Shown here: piece by piece, positions 1-8,175 of the stretch
Layout of the letters: every line of letters starts with the position of its first letter
Position numbering within the stretch: the first letter of the stretch is position 1
NCBI GenBank assembly: GCA_029250885.1
Contig: JAQXEK010000077.1
Span: forward strand, 1-52,500
Reading direction: 5' to 3'
DNA from: Planctomycetota bacterium
GTDB lineage: Bacteria; Planctomycetota; UBA1135; GCA-002686595
Length of the DNA: 52,500 bases
Program-made: the position numbers and the translations under genes
The notes under the pieces: model-generated
Seen by the model: only the letters and a program-made list of their open reading frames with translations
Told to the model about the DNA's origin: nothing
Database searches by the model: none

Positions 1-140
1 TACTTCTTGTGGCTACGAACGTACTTCCCGTAGAGGGGGTGCTTGTAGCGGCGCTCGACGCGCACGGTAATGGTTTGATCCATACCGTCACTGACAACAG
101 TCCCCTGCAGGGAGCGACGAGTGTTACGGGTATCGGACAT
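1..140 (-). CDS. rpsQ: 30S ribosomal protein S17 (partial, C-terminus cut by window edge)
   Basis: The first 46 codons of S17, an OB-fold protein that binds 16S rRNA early in 30S assembly. The ATG is at 138-140. The translation begins [20 protein letters not shown] and continues [20 protein letters not shown], the typical S17 core with the basic RNA-binding strand. It follows rpmC by 2 bases, as in the canonical S10 operon (rplP-rpmC-rpsQ). The rest lies outside the window to the left. Confidence 0.95.
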   Translation of the reverse strand, partial: MSDTRNTRRSLQGTVVSDGMDQTITVRVERRYKHPLYGKYVRSHKK

Positions 141-142
141 GT

Positions 143-355
143 CTAGCGGATCTCCTGACCACGGACGCCGATTTGGCGTTCGTGGAGAACGGTGTTGACG
201 CGGGCGATGGAACGCCTGACGACACGAACGCGGGACGGATCCGTACTGGTCTCCGTCGTAGAGCGAAAGCGTAGGTCGAACAGTTCCTTCTTCAGGTTGC
301 CGAGCTCGAAACGGAGTTCCGAGTCAGTTTTACTGCGTACTTCTTCAATCTTCAT
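143..355 (-). CDS. rpmC: 50S ribosomal protein L29
   Basis: A 70-residue protein of the normal L29 length, which sits at the nascent peptide exit tunnel and is part of the SRP and trigger factor docking site. It begins [20 protein letters not shown] and has the family's two-helix pattern, with the conserved [11 protein letters not shown] segment at about residues 21-31 and [16 protein letters not shown] at 42-57. It lies 24 bases downstream of rplP and 2 bases upstream of rpsQ, so it is within the S10 operon. Confidence 0.96.
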   Translation of the reverse strand: MKIEEVRSKTDSELRFELGNLKKELFDLRFRSTTETSTDPSRVRVVRRSIARVNTVLHERQIGVRGQEIR

Positions 356-379
356 GGGCTTAGTTCCTCGTCCTTGGAA

Positions 380-799
380 TTAGGTCGTGGGAAGACGACG
401 GACCATGCGGACTTTGATTGGCATCTTGTGGGCAACGCGCTTGAAAGCCAACTTGGCCTTATCTTCGTTGACACCACCGAGCTCGAAGAGCACGGTGCCA
501 GGCCTGACTGCGGCAGCCCAGAAGTCCACGTCACCTTTACCCTTACCCATTCGAGTTTCGAGGGGTTTGGAGGAGACAGGCTTGTGAGGGAAGATCCGAA
601 TCCAGATCTTCGCCGCGCCACCACAGGCACGGTTAGCCGCAATACGCGAGGCTTCAATCTGGCGTCCAGTGATCCATCCATAGTCCAAAGACTGCAGACC
701 GAAATCACCGAAGGACACCTTTTGGCCTCGGGAGGCATTTCCTTTGAGACGACCACGCATCACCTTGCGGTGCTTGGTCCGTTTGGGCATTAGAGCCAT
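380..799 (-). CDS. rplP: 50S ribosomal protein L16
   Basis: L16 (139 residues), a late-assembly protein of the 50S subunit near the peptidyl-transferase centre and the A-site tRNA. The core is clear: PKRTKHRKVMRGRLKG near the N-terminus, FGDFGLQSLDYGWITGRQIE (about 30-49), EASRIAANRA, IRIFPHKPVSSKPLETRMGKGKG and PGTVLFELGGV. Most L16 proteins start a few residues before PKRT, so the true start may be the ATG of residue 4 rather than residue 1. It is 9 bases after rpsC, in the S10 operon. Confidence 0.97.
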   Translation of the reverse strand: MALMPKRTKHRKVMRGRLKGNASRGQKVSFGDFGLQSLDYGWITGRQIEASRIAANRACGGAAKIWIRIFPHKPVSSKPLETRMGKGKGDVDFWAAAVRPGTVLFELGGVNEDKAKLAFKRVAHKMPIKVRMVRRLPTT

Positions 800-808
800 A
801 GCTTACTC

Positions 809-1537
809 CTAGCGACCCCTATTGTCATTGCGGCGCGGACCACGTCCACGACCTTGGTTACGAGGCACGGGGTTGCCGGCCATCGGCTTCTTGTAATCAA
901 TCTTCTTGCCAGGCTCGATGTCACCCTTGTAGATCCAAACTTTGACACCAATGATGCCGAAGGTGGTGTGGGCGAGAGCGGTACCGTAATCAACGTGCGA
1001 ACGAAGGGTCGAGAGTGGCACGCGGCCCTCACGCTCCTTAGCTGTACGAGACATGTCACCACCGTTCAGGCGGCCATTGCATTCGATCTTGATGCCCAGG
1101 GCACCCGCCTGCATGGTCGACTGGATGGACTTCTTGATGGCGCGGCGGAAGGCCATGCGCTTCTCAAGAGCCTCGGCGATCCCCTCGGCGACGAGAGTCG
1201 ACTCGAGCTCGGCTCGCTTGATCTCTCGGACGGTCAGGTGGACGGTGACTCCGGTCTTCTCTTGAAGATCCTTCTTGAGTTGCTCGACGCGAACACCCTT
1301 GCGGCCGACGAGGACGCCTGGTCGCGCAGTGTGGATGATCACGTTGATCGAACCGCCAGAGCGCTCGATCTCGATGCGGGGGATACCCGCACCCTTGAAC
1401 TCCTTGGCGACGTGCTGACGGATGTTTCGATCCTGCAGCAGCATCTCACCAAAGTTCTTGTTGCCGGCGAACCAGCGCGACTTCCACGGCTCAATAACAG
1501 CCAGGCGAAAGCCAGAGGGATGGACTTTTTGACCCAT
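809..1537 (-). CDS. rpsC: 30S ribosomal protein S3
   Basis: S3 (242 residues), part of the mRNA entry channel of the 30S subunit, with helicase-related function in other bacteria. It opens with MGQKVHPSGFRLAVIEPWKS. The KH type 2 domain spans about 40-110, including the GRKGVRVEQLKKDL loop. The C-terminal domain has FRRAIKKSIQSTMQAGALGI and GRLNGGDMSRTAKEREGRVP, followed by a basic tail rich in GRGRGPRR. It is placed between rplV and rplP as in the standard S10 operon. Confidence 0.98.
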   Translation of the reverse strand: MGQKVHPSGFRLAVIEPWKSRWFAGNKNFGEMLLQDRNIRQHVAKEFKGAGIPRIEIERSGGSINVIIHTARPGVLVGRKGVRVEQLKKDLQEKTGVTVHLTVREIKRAELESTLVAEGIAEALEKRMAFRRAIKKSIQSTMQAGALGIKIECNGRLNGGDMSRTAKEREGRVPLSTLRSHVDYGTALAHTTFGIIGVKVWIYKGDIEPGKKIDYKKPMAGNPVPRNQGRGRGPRRNDNRGR

Positions 1538-1550
1538 ATTCGGATTCTCC

Positions 1551-1928
1551 TTAGGCCTCTGAGGGGGCTGTTTGGGTGGCTTCGCTGACGATAATGGTGA
1601 GGTGGCTGGTACGCTTGCGGAAAGGCATAGCGCGACCCTGGGGTCCCGGACGCCAACGCATGCGGTTGTTCAGCAGGGGGCCATCGTCCGCACGAACATC
1701 GGAGATCACCAAGCGGTTGAGGTTGGTGTTCTCGGACTGAGCAGCGTTCGCGACGGCGCTCTTGAGCACCTTGAGGTACATGGCTGCGGCGCGCTGGGGA
1801 GCGAACTGGAGCAGCTCTAGAGCCTCGTTCACGTTCATGCCACGGATGGCGTCCGCAACAAGGCGAGCCTTTCGGGCGGTAGAACGCGCATAGCGATGCT
1901 TAGCGGTGAATTTCTGAGTAGCTTCCAT
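1551..1928 (-). CDS. rplV: 50S ribosomal protein L22
   Basis: L22 (125 residues) lines the nascent peptide exit tunnel; its beta-hairpin is a macrolide-resistance site in other bacteria. Visible motifs are HRYARSTARKARLVADAIRG (about 11-30), EALELLQFAPQRAAAMYLKV and the hairpin region with RMRWRPGPQGRAMPFRKRTS near 89-108. The start codon directly abuts the rpsS stop codon, implying translational coupling in the S10 operon. Confidence 0.97.
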   Translation of the reverse strand: MEATQKFTAKHRYARSTARKARLVADAIRGMNVNEALELLQFAPQRAAAMYLKVLKSAVANAAQSENTNLNRLVISDVRADDGPLLNNRMRWRPGPQGRAMPFRKRTSHLTIIVSEATQTAPSEA

Positions 1929-2204
1929 TTATCGGCGCGCCTCTTTCTTGTTCGTGTGACCGCGGAACTGGCGGGTCGCTGCGAATTCACCCAGCTTGTG
2001 ACCAACCATATCCTCGGAGATGAAGACCTTGACGTGCTGGCGTCCGTTATGAACCATGAACGTGTGGCCGATGAAATCCGGAGAGATCATCGATGCACGT
2101 GCCCAGGTCTTAATCGGGTTCTTGGTGCCAGCGGCATTTTGAGCGTCGACCTTTGCGGCCAACTTGGGGTCAATGAATGGACCCTTTTTGATACTACGTC
2201 CCAC
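1929..2204 (-). CDS. rpsS: 30S ribosomal protein S19
   Basis: S19 (91 residues) binds the head of the 30S subunit next to S13. It begins [20 protein letters not shown] and contains the conserved [19 protein letters not shown] and [20 protein letters not shown] segments, ending in the basic HTNKKEARR tail. It lies 10 bases after rplB and abuts rplV, in canonical S10 operon order. Confidence 0.97.
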   Translation of the reverse strand: MGRSIKKGPFIDPKLAAKVDAQNAAGTKNPIKTWARASMISPDFIGHTFMVHNGRQHVKVFISEDMVGHKLGEFAATRQFRGHTNKKEARR

Positions 2205-2214
2205 TTATATACTC

Positions 2215-3048
2215 CTACTTGCGCTTCTTCCTGCGACGCAGGATGAACTTGTCCGTGGGGTTATTGCGGCGGCGCGTGCGGCCACCCTTAGAAAGAACAC
2301 CTTTGGGCGAACAGGGGTGGCGACCACCCGCTGTGCGTCCTTCACCACCACCCATCGGGTGATCGTGAGGGTTCATGGCAGTACCACGAACCTTGGGTCG
2401 ACGTCCGAGGTGACGACGACGGCCGGCTTTGCCGAGCTTCACGTTCTGGTGATCCGTGTTACCGACGCGGCCAATGGTGGCGCGGCAAGTAATGTGGATC
2501 CGGCGAACTTCGCCCGAGGGCAGCTCAACAGTACAGTAGCTGCCTTCGCGGCCAGTCAGCTGTGCCGAGCTACCAGCGGAGCGGCAGATCTGGCCACCGC
2601 GGCCGGGCTGGAGCTCGATGTTGTGAATGGTCATGCCCATCGGGATATCCCGCAGACACATGGCGTTGCCCGGAAGGGGCTCGGCGCCATCACCAGAGCG
2701 AATCTCCTGGCCCACAGACATCCCCACCGGAGCGAGAATGTAGCGCTTCTCGCCATCGGCGTAGAAGAGCAGGGCGATGTTGGCCGAACGGTTTGGATCG
2801 TACTCGACGGTCTTAACCAGGGCGGAGACACTGTCCTTATTACGCTTGAAGTCAATCACGCGATAACGACGCTTGTGGCCACCACCGCGACGGCGGGAGG
2901 TGATGCGACCGGTGTTGTTACGACCGCCGGTCTTCTTGATCGGGCGCAGCAGGCTCTTCTCGGGCCCGACGTGCGTGATCTCCGTAAAGTCGAGAACGCT
3001 ACCGTGGCGGCGTCCCGGCGATGTCGGCTTGTATTTGCGAATACCCAT
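2215..3048 (-). CDS. rplB: 50S ribosomal protein L2
   Basis: L2 (277 residues), one of the largest 23S-binding proteins, required for subunit association and peptidyl-transferase activity. The N-terminal RNA-binding domain has the [20 protein letters not shown] opening. The C-terminal loop reads [20 protein letters not shown] (about 223-242), retaining the functionally important DHP histidine. The second histidine of the common HPHGGG form is Met here, a variant I believe also occurs in other phyla. The C-terminus is strongly basic. It sits between rplW and rpsS. Confidence 0.98.
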   Translation of the reverse strand: MGIRKYKPTSPGRRHGSVLDFTEITHVGPEKSLLRPIKKTGGRNNTGRITSRRRGGGHKRRYRVIDFKRNKDSVSALVKTVEYDPNRSANIALLFYADGEKRYILAPVGMSVGQEIRSGDGAEPLPGNAMCLRDIPMGMTIHNIELQPGRGGQICRSAGSSAQLTGREGSYCTVELPSGEVRRIHITCRATIGRVGNTDHQNVKLGKAGRRRHLGRRPKVRGTAMNPHDHPMGGGEGRTAGGRHPCSPKGVLSKGGRTRRRNNPTDKFILRRRKKRK

Positions 3049-3065
3049 GTCTAAATCCTTGGCCC

Positions 3066-3359
3066 CTAGAGGACGTCGATGGCTTGGCCCTCAGCGAGGC
3101 AAACCATGGCCTTCTTCCAGGCGGGGGTTTGGCCGGCCGTGAAACCACGGCGGCGGGTCTTGGATCGAACGTTGAGCGTGTTTACCGAGGTCACTTTGAC
3201 GTCGAAGATCTGCTCAATGGCGTTCCGAATCTCCACCTTGTTGGCATCCGTGGGGACGCGGAAGGTGTAGGCATTGCGGGTAGCGGAGTCGTCAGACGCC
3301 TTCTCCGTAATGACAGGCTTCTTGATGATGTGGTAAGAGCGGTCTAGGTTGCTCATCAC
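3066..3359 (-). CDS. rplW: 50S ribosomal protein L23
   Basis: L23 (97 residues), the exit-tunnel protein that docks SRP and trigger factor. Key segments are [20 protein letters not shown] near the N-terminus, [20 protein letters not shown] and the C-terminal [20 protein letters not shown] extended region. Its ATG overlaps the rplD stop by 4 bases, so the two are translationally coupled. Confidence 0.96.
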   Translation of the reverse strand: MMSNLDRSYHIIKKPVITEKASDDSATRNAYTFRVPTDANKVEIRNAIEQIFDVKVTSVNTLNVRSKTRRRGFTAGQTPAWKKAMVCLAEGQAIDVL

Positions 3360-3997
3360 TTGCCTCCGTTGGTGGTCTTATCGAAAGCCACGCGCTCTTG
3401 GATCATCTCGAGAGCAGCGCTCTCTGTCACGATCAAGCCGCCCGAGACAACGTCGAAGGTGCAGACGTCGGAGGCCACGCGGACCTGGACGCCGGGGAAG
3501 TTCCGGAAGGACTTCCACAAGTTCTCGTCTGCCTTGGCAATCACGATCAGAGCGCGACGCGGGTTGCCGAGGTCCGCGAGGACCTGGCGCGCTTGCTTGG
3601 AAGAAGGTGCCGCGAACTGCTCGAGTTCAGCGATCACGACCTCGTCGTCGCGCAGCTTGCCCAGGAGGGCGGTGCGAAGGGCAACACGGCGGGCGCGCTT
3701 CGGCATGTGGTAGCTAAAGTCGCGGTTGTGGGGTCCGAAGACCGTACCGCCACCACGCCAAATGGGAGACTTGACCGAACCAGCGCGGGCGCGGCCCGTG
3801 TGCTTCTGCTTCCAAGGCTTCTTCTGGCTACCCTTGATCTCGGAGCGCCCCTTTGCCTTGGCAGTGCCTTGGCGCTGGTTAGCTTGGTGCATCACTACCG
3901 CATCCTTAAGGGTGCGGTAGAGGACTTTCTCGCCAAGGCCGGTCGCGTCGAAATCGACGACTCCCATGCTGCCTGACTTGTAACTTTTGACTTGCAT
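3356..3997 (-). CDS. rplD: 50S ribosomal protein L4
   Basis: L4 (213 residues), an exit-tunnel protein and, in gammaproteobacteria, the autogenous repressor of the S10 operon. The long RNA-binding loop is visible as QRQGTAKAKGRSEIKGSQKK followed by PWKQKHTGRARAGSVKSPIW (about 42-81), then GGGTVFGPHNRDFSYHMPKR. The C-terminal alpha/beta domain follows. It lies 6 bases after rplC. Whether L4 autoregulates here cannot be read from the sequence; the structured gap between rpsJ and rplC is a possible target. Confidence 0.97.
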   Translation of the reverse strand: MQVKSYKSGSMGVVDFDATGLGEKVLYRTLKDAVVMHQANQRQGTAKAKGRSEIKGSQKKPWKQKHTGRARAGSVKSPIWRGGGTVFGPHNRDFSYHMPKRARRVALRTALLGKLRDDEVVIAELEQFAAPSSKQARQVLADLGNPRRALIVIAKADENLWKSFRNFPGVQVRVASDVCTFDVVSGGLIVTESAALEMIQERVAFDKTTNGGK

Positions 3998-4003
3998 ATC
4001 AGA

Positions 4004-4642
4004 TCACCCCTTCTTGACGCCGGTCTTGGCGACTTGGACCTGGACGAAGCCGCCTTGCGGTCCAGGGACCGCACCGGCGATGAGCATGAGGTTGCGCTCG
4101 GTATCGACGCGCACGACACGAAGGTTCTTCGTGGTGTGGCGCTTGTTACCGTAGTGACCGGGCATGCGCTTTCCTTTGAAAACGCGGCCCGGGTAGGCGC
4201 AGGCACCAATGGCGCCAGGACGGCGCACGTTGCGGCAACCGTGTGTTTCGTTACCTCGGGAGAAGCCGTGGCGCTTGATGCCGCCCGCGAATCCGCGTCC
4301 CTTGGTGGTGCCGATCACATCGACGAGGTCTCCCTCGGTAAATGCGTCCGCACTGATCTCGTCGCCAACGGCCAGATCGGCGGGAGCCGAGAGGCGCTCT
4401 TCCCGAAGGAAGCGCTTGGCGGTAACACCGGCGGCCTTGAAGTGGCCGCGGGCAGGCTTAGTGATAACCTTCTCGCGCACGTCCTCGTAGCCGAGCTGGA
4501 TGGCGTTATAGCCATTCCTGTCCTCGGTGCGGACATCGGTGACGACACAGGGGCCGACCTCGACGATGGTCACGCCAACGGCGTCCCCCTCATCGGTGAA
4601 GACCTGGGTCATCCCGCGCTTGCGTCCTAGTATCAGCGTCAT
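4004..4642 (-). CDS. rplC: 50S ribosomal protein L3
   Basis: L3 (212 residues), an early assembly protein reaching the peptidyl-transferase centre. It begins MTLILGRKRGMTQVFTDEGD. The central extension contains the conserved GTTKGRGFAGGIKRHGFSRG segment and GNETHGCRNVRRPGAIGACA, with VFKGKRMPGHYGNKRHTTKN after it. Length and motifs are normal for the family. Unlike the usual tight rpsJ-rplC arrangement, it is separated from rpsJ by a 214-base structured gap. Confidence 0.97.
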   Translation of the reverse strand: MTLILGRKRGMTQVFTDEGDAVGVTIVEVGPCVVTDVRTEDRNGYNAIQLGYEDVREKVITKPARGHFKAAGVTAKRFLREERLSAPADLAVGDEISADAFTEGDLVDVIGTTKGRGFAGGIKRHGFSRGNETHGCRNVRRPGAIGACAYPGRVFKGKRMPGHYGNKRHTTKNLRVVRVDTERNLMLIAGAVPGPQGGFVQVQVAKTGVKKG

Positions 4643-4856
4643 GATTCTTGAACTTGTTGTTTGGTGAAAAGGGCCGGTTCGACTCCGTTCGAGCAGAGAG
4701 CTCGAGGCGCGGGGCCACGCGGTCCGGGAAGTTTGGTAAATGCACTAGTCGGGCTGGGAGCCCGACTCATCGCCATGCCCGTGAGGACAAGGTTGGTTGG
4801 TTCTTGCAGACCACAGCACCGCGCGCGGCACCTGGTCATCTATTGGGCTCTCTGCT
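4643..4856 (-). promoter_or_regulatory. Structured rpsJ-rplC intergenic region
   Basis: A 214-base gap inside an otherwise tightly packed S10 operon. It holds a perfect inverted repeat AGTCGGGCT-GGG-AGCCCGACT at 4747-4767 (9-bp stem, 3-base loop) and a second short hairpin TCGAGC-AGAGA-GCTCGA nearer rplC. No U-run follows on the minus strand, so neither looks like a complete intrinsic terminator. I see no convincing gene; a 66-codon minus-strand frame here has no family features. The gap may be a translational control site or an RNA-processing site; the role is inferred from structure only. Confidence 0.5.
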
Positions 4857-5162
4857 CTACGCTTTGATGCGAATATCCACGCCCGCGGGCATGTTGAGGC
4901 TGGAGAGGGAATCCACCGTTTGGCTGGTGGGCTCGGAAATGTAGATCAGACGCTTGTGCGTCCGGATCTCAAACTGCTCCCGGGCCTTCTTGTTGACGTG
5001 CGGGCTACGGAGAACCGTAAAGCGCTCGATGCGGGTCGGAAGCGGAATCGGACCGCGAACGATGGCACCGGTCCGCTTAGCGGTCTCGATGATGTCGGAT
5101 GCGGACTGGTCGAGGGCCTCGTGGTCGTAGGCCTCCATCCGGATTTGGATCTTCTGACTCAT
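4857..5162 (-). CDS. rpsJ: 30S ribosomal protein S10
   Basis: S10 (101 residues), a 30S head protein that also serves as NusE in transcription antitermination with NusB and links to NusG. Motifs include [20 protein letters not shown] near the N-terminus, [20 protein letters not shown] (about 30-49) and [20 protein letters not shown] followed by KRLIYI. It is the first gene after a near-consensus promoter at 5292-5320, leaving a leader of about 120 bases. It heads the S10 operon. Confidence 0.97.
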   Translation of the reverse strand: MSQKIQIRMEAYDHEALDQSASDIIETAKRTGAIVRGPIPLPTRIERFTVLRSPHVNKKAREQFEIRTHKRLIYISEPTSQTVDSLSSLNMPAGVDIRIKA

Positions 5163-5291
5163 TTATCGAAGGGAGAGGCGTTCGCAGAGTGCGAAAACCT
5201 CGTTCTGGGGTTACCAGCGGGTGTTTCAAGGAAAGACTGCGTCAGAGCGCGGCTCGTATGAGTTGCGTCCCCCTGACACAGAGGGGCGAAG

Positions 5292-5320
5292 ACAATACCA
5301 ACGCGGCCAAAATGGGTCAA
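5292..5320 (-). promoter_or_regulatory. Sigma-70-type promoter of the S10 operon
   Basis: On the minus strand: -35 TTGACC (5315-5320), 17-base spacer, -10 TATTGT (5292-5297), then a C-rich discriminator. The predicted start is near 5285, about 120 bases before the rpsJ ATG. A short hairpin (5362-5377) with a nearby T-rich stretch between EF-G and this promoter may partly end upstream transcription. Confidence 0.75.
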
Positions 5321-5446
5321 CAGTCTTGGAGGCTTTTCCTCTTGTTCAGGCAAAAACTTCTTTAGGTCTGCAGGGAGACCATTTGGAGCCCGCCCTCCCC
5401 ACCCTGGCAGGCTCGAATCAAGCCTCTCCTAGCGGGTTTCCGCGGC

Positions 5447-7546
5447 CTACTCCCAGACTAGACCGCGCGCCTTCAACTCACGCTCGGGAACGACCTGGAA
5501 GCCGCCCAGTTCCATAGATAGCGAGGCTCGCCCCTGGGAGAGGGAGCGCAGGGTCGTGCTGTAGCCAAACATGCTGAGCAGGGGGACCTGGCCGCGCAAT
5601 AAGCGCTCCTCGCCCTCGGACTCAACTTCGCGGATGTTGGCGCCCTGGGAGTTCATGTCCGCTAGCACTCCCCCGGCGAACTGCTCGGGACTGCGGATTT
5701 CGAAATCCATGACGGGCTCGAGCAAGTCGATCTGGACTGCGCCCAAGGCCTGGGCCAAGGCCAGTGCTGCAGCCTGGGCAAATCCCTGCTCTGTGTCGCG
5801 ACCAGGCCTGCTCTGACCGGAGACCACGCGAATGCGGACGCCCTCCATGGGGAAGCCAAACCTTGGACCCGCCTTGGCGGACCCCAAGAGGGACTCCTCC
5901 ACCGCAGGGCGGAATTCCTCAGGGACCCCTGAATTTGGTGCCCATTCTACGATTGGGGCGCCACCAGAAGGCTTCATCGCCACCTCCAAGCTTACCCCAC
6001 CAAAGGCGGGTTTTCCGCTTGTAGCCCCCTCGGCCCGATCCACGACGGCCTCGCCGCTTCCGTGCCCCGCTATCGCTTCGCGGTAGGCGACCCTTGGACT
6101 GCCCACTCGAATGGCAAGGCTAAACTCGCGCTCGAGCCTGTGCTGTAAAATCTCCAGGTGGAGTTCGCCCATTCCCGAGATGACCCACTGGCCTGTCTCT
6201 GGATCTTCAAGCACGTGGAAGGTTGGGTCTTCGAACTCGAGGCGCCGCAGAGCCTCAAGAAGACGCTCGCGATCGGCTCCGGACTCGGGCTCAACGGTCT
6301 GGCGGATGACGGCCTCGGGAAAGGTGAGACCCTCTAGGGTGTGGGGCGTCCCACGGTGGCACAGGGTGTCCCCAGTGCGAGTCAGCTTTACACCGGTCAA
6401 GGCGACGATGGACCCCGGGCCAGCGTTTTCCACGGCCTCGCGGTGCTCTGCGTGCATCTGCAGGATGCGGGCCACACGCTCCATGCGCCTGGTGCGTGGA
6501 TTCCAGAGCTTATCGCCGGACTGAATCGTGCCGGAGTAGATGCGACAGAAGCAAAGGTCTTCGTTCAAGTCGGCCGTCATCTTGAAGGCGAGGGCACTGA
6601 GCGGACCATCAGGGTCGGGCAAGAGGGTCACCCCGGCGTCCCCACCTTCGGCTCCCGGGAGCGAGCCAGCTGGGCTCTCCCCCTGCACGCCGCCGCGGTC
6701 CGCCGGAGACGGGAGGTAATCAATTACAGCGTCAAGCAGGGGCTGGATCCCCACATTGCGCAGGGCTGCCCCCACCAGGGTCGGCACGATCCGCCTGGCT
6801 AAGGTCGCCCGACGAAGAGCCGCGGACAGTTGTTCAGGGGTCGGGTCCTGATCATTTAGCACAAGGTCCCCGAGGGCGTCGTCCACGTTGGCGACGGCCT
6901 CGACGAGCTCGGCCCGCAGGACCTCGGCCTCGACCTGTTGCTGCTCGGTCCACTGGGCCTGGGGCACTGTCAGGGTGGGTGTGCCTGGCGCCTCTAGGTT
7001 GAATCGAATACCACACATCTTGACCAGGTCGATCACGCCGTCGAAGTCGCGCCCCTCCCCCATCGGCACCTGCAGAGTAACTGCGTTTGCCCCGAGTCGC
7101 TGGCGCATACTCTCGACGGCCTGGGCCGCGTCAGCCCCGGGCAGATCCATGCGGTTGACAAAGGCCAGACAGGGCACGTCGTGGCGCTTCATCTGCCTCC
7201 AGACCGTCTCGGACTGGGCTTGCACGCCGGTGGGACCGGCGACGACCAAGATCGCCCCGTCGAGAACCCGCATGCTGCGCTCGACCTCTACCGTAAAGTC
7301 CACGTGGCCTGGTGTGTCGATCAGGTTGACCACGTGGTCCCGCCAGGGCACGGTGGTCACTGCCGATGTGATCGTGATGCCGCGGGTGCGCTCCTCCTCC
7401 ATCCAGTCCATGACAGCTGTGCCCTCGTGGACCTCGCCCATGCGTCGCTCGACGCCGGTGAAGAACAGGAAGCGCTCGGAGACCGTGGTCTTCCCCGCAT
7501 CGATATGCGCGGCGATCCCGATGTTGCGGATGCGATCAGTAGCCAT
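5447..7546 (-). CDS. fusA: Elongation factor G family GTPase with divergent domain IV
   Basis: A 699-residue EF-G-family protein at the fusA place in the str operon. The GTPase domain is intact: AHIDAGKTT (13-21), RGITITSA (55-62), DTPGHVDFT (77-85) and NRMD (131-134). Domain V ends normally with MFGYSTTLRSLSQGRAS. Domain IV is unusual. The GGRGQYG loop of canonical EF-G is replaced by ATSGKPAFG (508-516). The tip region near 576-588 lacks the histidine equivalent to Escherichia coli His583. The GDLNRRRG motif is ADMNSQGAN (629-637). It could be the main translocase with a modified tip or an EF-G2/recycling-type paralogue, with another fusA elsewhere. It follows the Tsr3-like gene by 69 bases. 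Confidence 0.9.
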   Translation of the reverse strand: MATDRIRNIGIAAHIDAGKTTVSERFLFFTGVERRMGEVHEGTAVMDWMEEERTRGITITSAVTTVPWRDHVVNLIDTPGHVDFTVEVERSMRVLDGAILVVAGPTGVQAQSETVWRQMKRHDVPCLAFVNRMDLPGADAAQAVESMRQRLGANAVTLQVPMGEGRDFDGVIDLVKMCGIRFNLEAPGTPTLTVPQAQWTEQQQVEAEVLRAELVEAVANVDDALGDLVLNDQDPTPEQLSAALRRATLARRIVPTLVGAALRNVGIQPLLDAVIDYLPSPADRGGVQGESPAGSLPGAEGGDAGVTLLPDPDGPLSALAFKMTADLNEDLCFCRIYSGTIQSGDKLWNPRTRRMERVARILQMHAEHREAVENAGPGSIVALTGVKLTRTGDTLCHRGTPHTLEGLTFPEAVIRQTVEPESGADRERLLEALRRLEFEDPTFHVLEDPETGQWVISGMGELHLEILQHRLEREFSLAIRVGSPRVAYREAIAGHGSGEAVVDRAEGATSGKPAFGGVSLEVAMKPSGGAPIVEWAPNSGVPEEFRPAVEESLLGSAKAGPRFGFPMEGVRIRVVSGQSRPGRDTEQGFAQAAALALAQALGAVQIDLLEPVMDFEIRSPEQFAGGVLADMNSQGANIREVESEGEERLLRGQVPLLSMFGYSTTLRSLSQGRASLSMELGGFQVVPERELKARGLVWE

Positions 7547-7615
7547 GGAACCATCCTACGGAACGACCCCAAGGGCGGGCTCCTGGAAAGCCGGCCCGAG
7601 GCGAATGTTCGCCCC

Positions 7616-8092
7616 CTATTCGCCGTCTGCGGCGCAGCTGGCTAGCAGGTCCCTATTCCGCTCGAGAAACTCGTCGCGCCAGCGGTACTCCTTGAGTAAC
7701 TCGAGGTTAGGTCTGCCAACCAGCAGGCTAGCGGCAAACAGGGCCTCGATCGACGCGAGTCCGCGGACTGGGTCTTCGAAGAAGTTACTCTTGCGGGGAT
7801 AGGCGGTCACCAAGTCTGGAAGCCGGCGCCGTAGGACCTCCCCATCAACCGTTCGGCTAAGGGTCGGGACCCTACGCCAGGCGCAGTCGATGAGGAAGAG
7901 CGGCTTGTCGAGATCCGCCTTGGTAAACGGCTCCCCATCCGGATCCAGCAAAATACGACCGCTTGCATCCACCCGGCGATCCGGATGGTAGACGCGGAAC
8001 TCGACCCCTTTCTTCCCGGCGAGAGGAGTCAGGGAGCACTTCTTCTTGGACTCTCTCGGGTCGCGAAGGATGAGGATGTCAAGGTCGCTCAT
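7616..8092 (-). CDS. Tsr3-like (DUF367/RLI-N) putative rRNA aminocarboxypropyltransferase
   Basis: A 158-residue protein that I match by eye to the Tsr3 family, which uses SAM to put a 3-amino-3-carboxypropyl group on a pseudouridine of small-subunit rRNA in eukaryotes and archaea. The N-terminus has DPRESKKKCS (11-20), like the DPKRCSGKKL segment of yeast Tsr3. The C-terminal core has IDCAWRRV (68-75), RRLPDLVTAYP (89-99), LASIEALFAASLLVG (112-126) and YRWRDEFLERNRDLL (136-150), aligning with the yeast VVECSWARL, RLLPYLVAAN, LNCVEALAACFAIVG and FSWGMGFLELNKELL blocks. The usual NPVNYGRP loop is altered (YPRKSNFFEDP). It lies between rpsG and EF-G, so a role in 30S maturation is plausible. 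Activity and substrate are inferred. Confidence 0.72.
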   Translation of the reverse strand: MSDLDILILRDPRESKKKCSLTPLAGKKGVEFRVYHPDRRVDASGRILLDPDGEPFTKADLDKPLFLIDCAWRRVPTLSRTVDGEVLRRRLPDLVTAYPRKSNFFEDPVRGLASIEALFAASLLVGRPNLELLKEYRWRDEFLERNRDLLASCAADGE

Positions 8093-8113
8093 GGTGTAGT
8101 CGTTTTCTATGGA

Positions 8114-8150
8114 GTGAGCCCGCCCCGCCGAATCGGCTGGGCGGGCTCAC
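8114..8150 (-). promoter_or_regulatory. Strong hairpin between rpsG and the Tsr3-like gene
   Basis: A perfect 12-bp inverted repeat, GTGAGCCCGCCC (8114-8125) with GGGCGGGCTCAC (8139-8150), and a further small stem inside the loop. It lies in the 83-base gap downstream of rpsG. No T-run follows on the minus strand, so it is more likely an attenuator, mRNA stabiliser or processing site than a clean terminator. It would separate expression of rpsL-rpsG from that of the Tsr3-like and EF-G genes. Confidence 0.6.
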
Positions 8151-8175
8151 ACATGTGCTTGGAGCTAGAGTGGCT

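Noticed and set aside
2164..3054. 296-codon plus-strand frame opposite rplB
   Set aside because: Antisense shadow of a certain ribosomal gene.
4639..4839. 66-codon minus-strand frame between rpsJ and rplC
   Set aside because: Low-complexity Pro/Arg composition, overlaps hairpins and the rplC start, no family resemblance.
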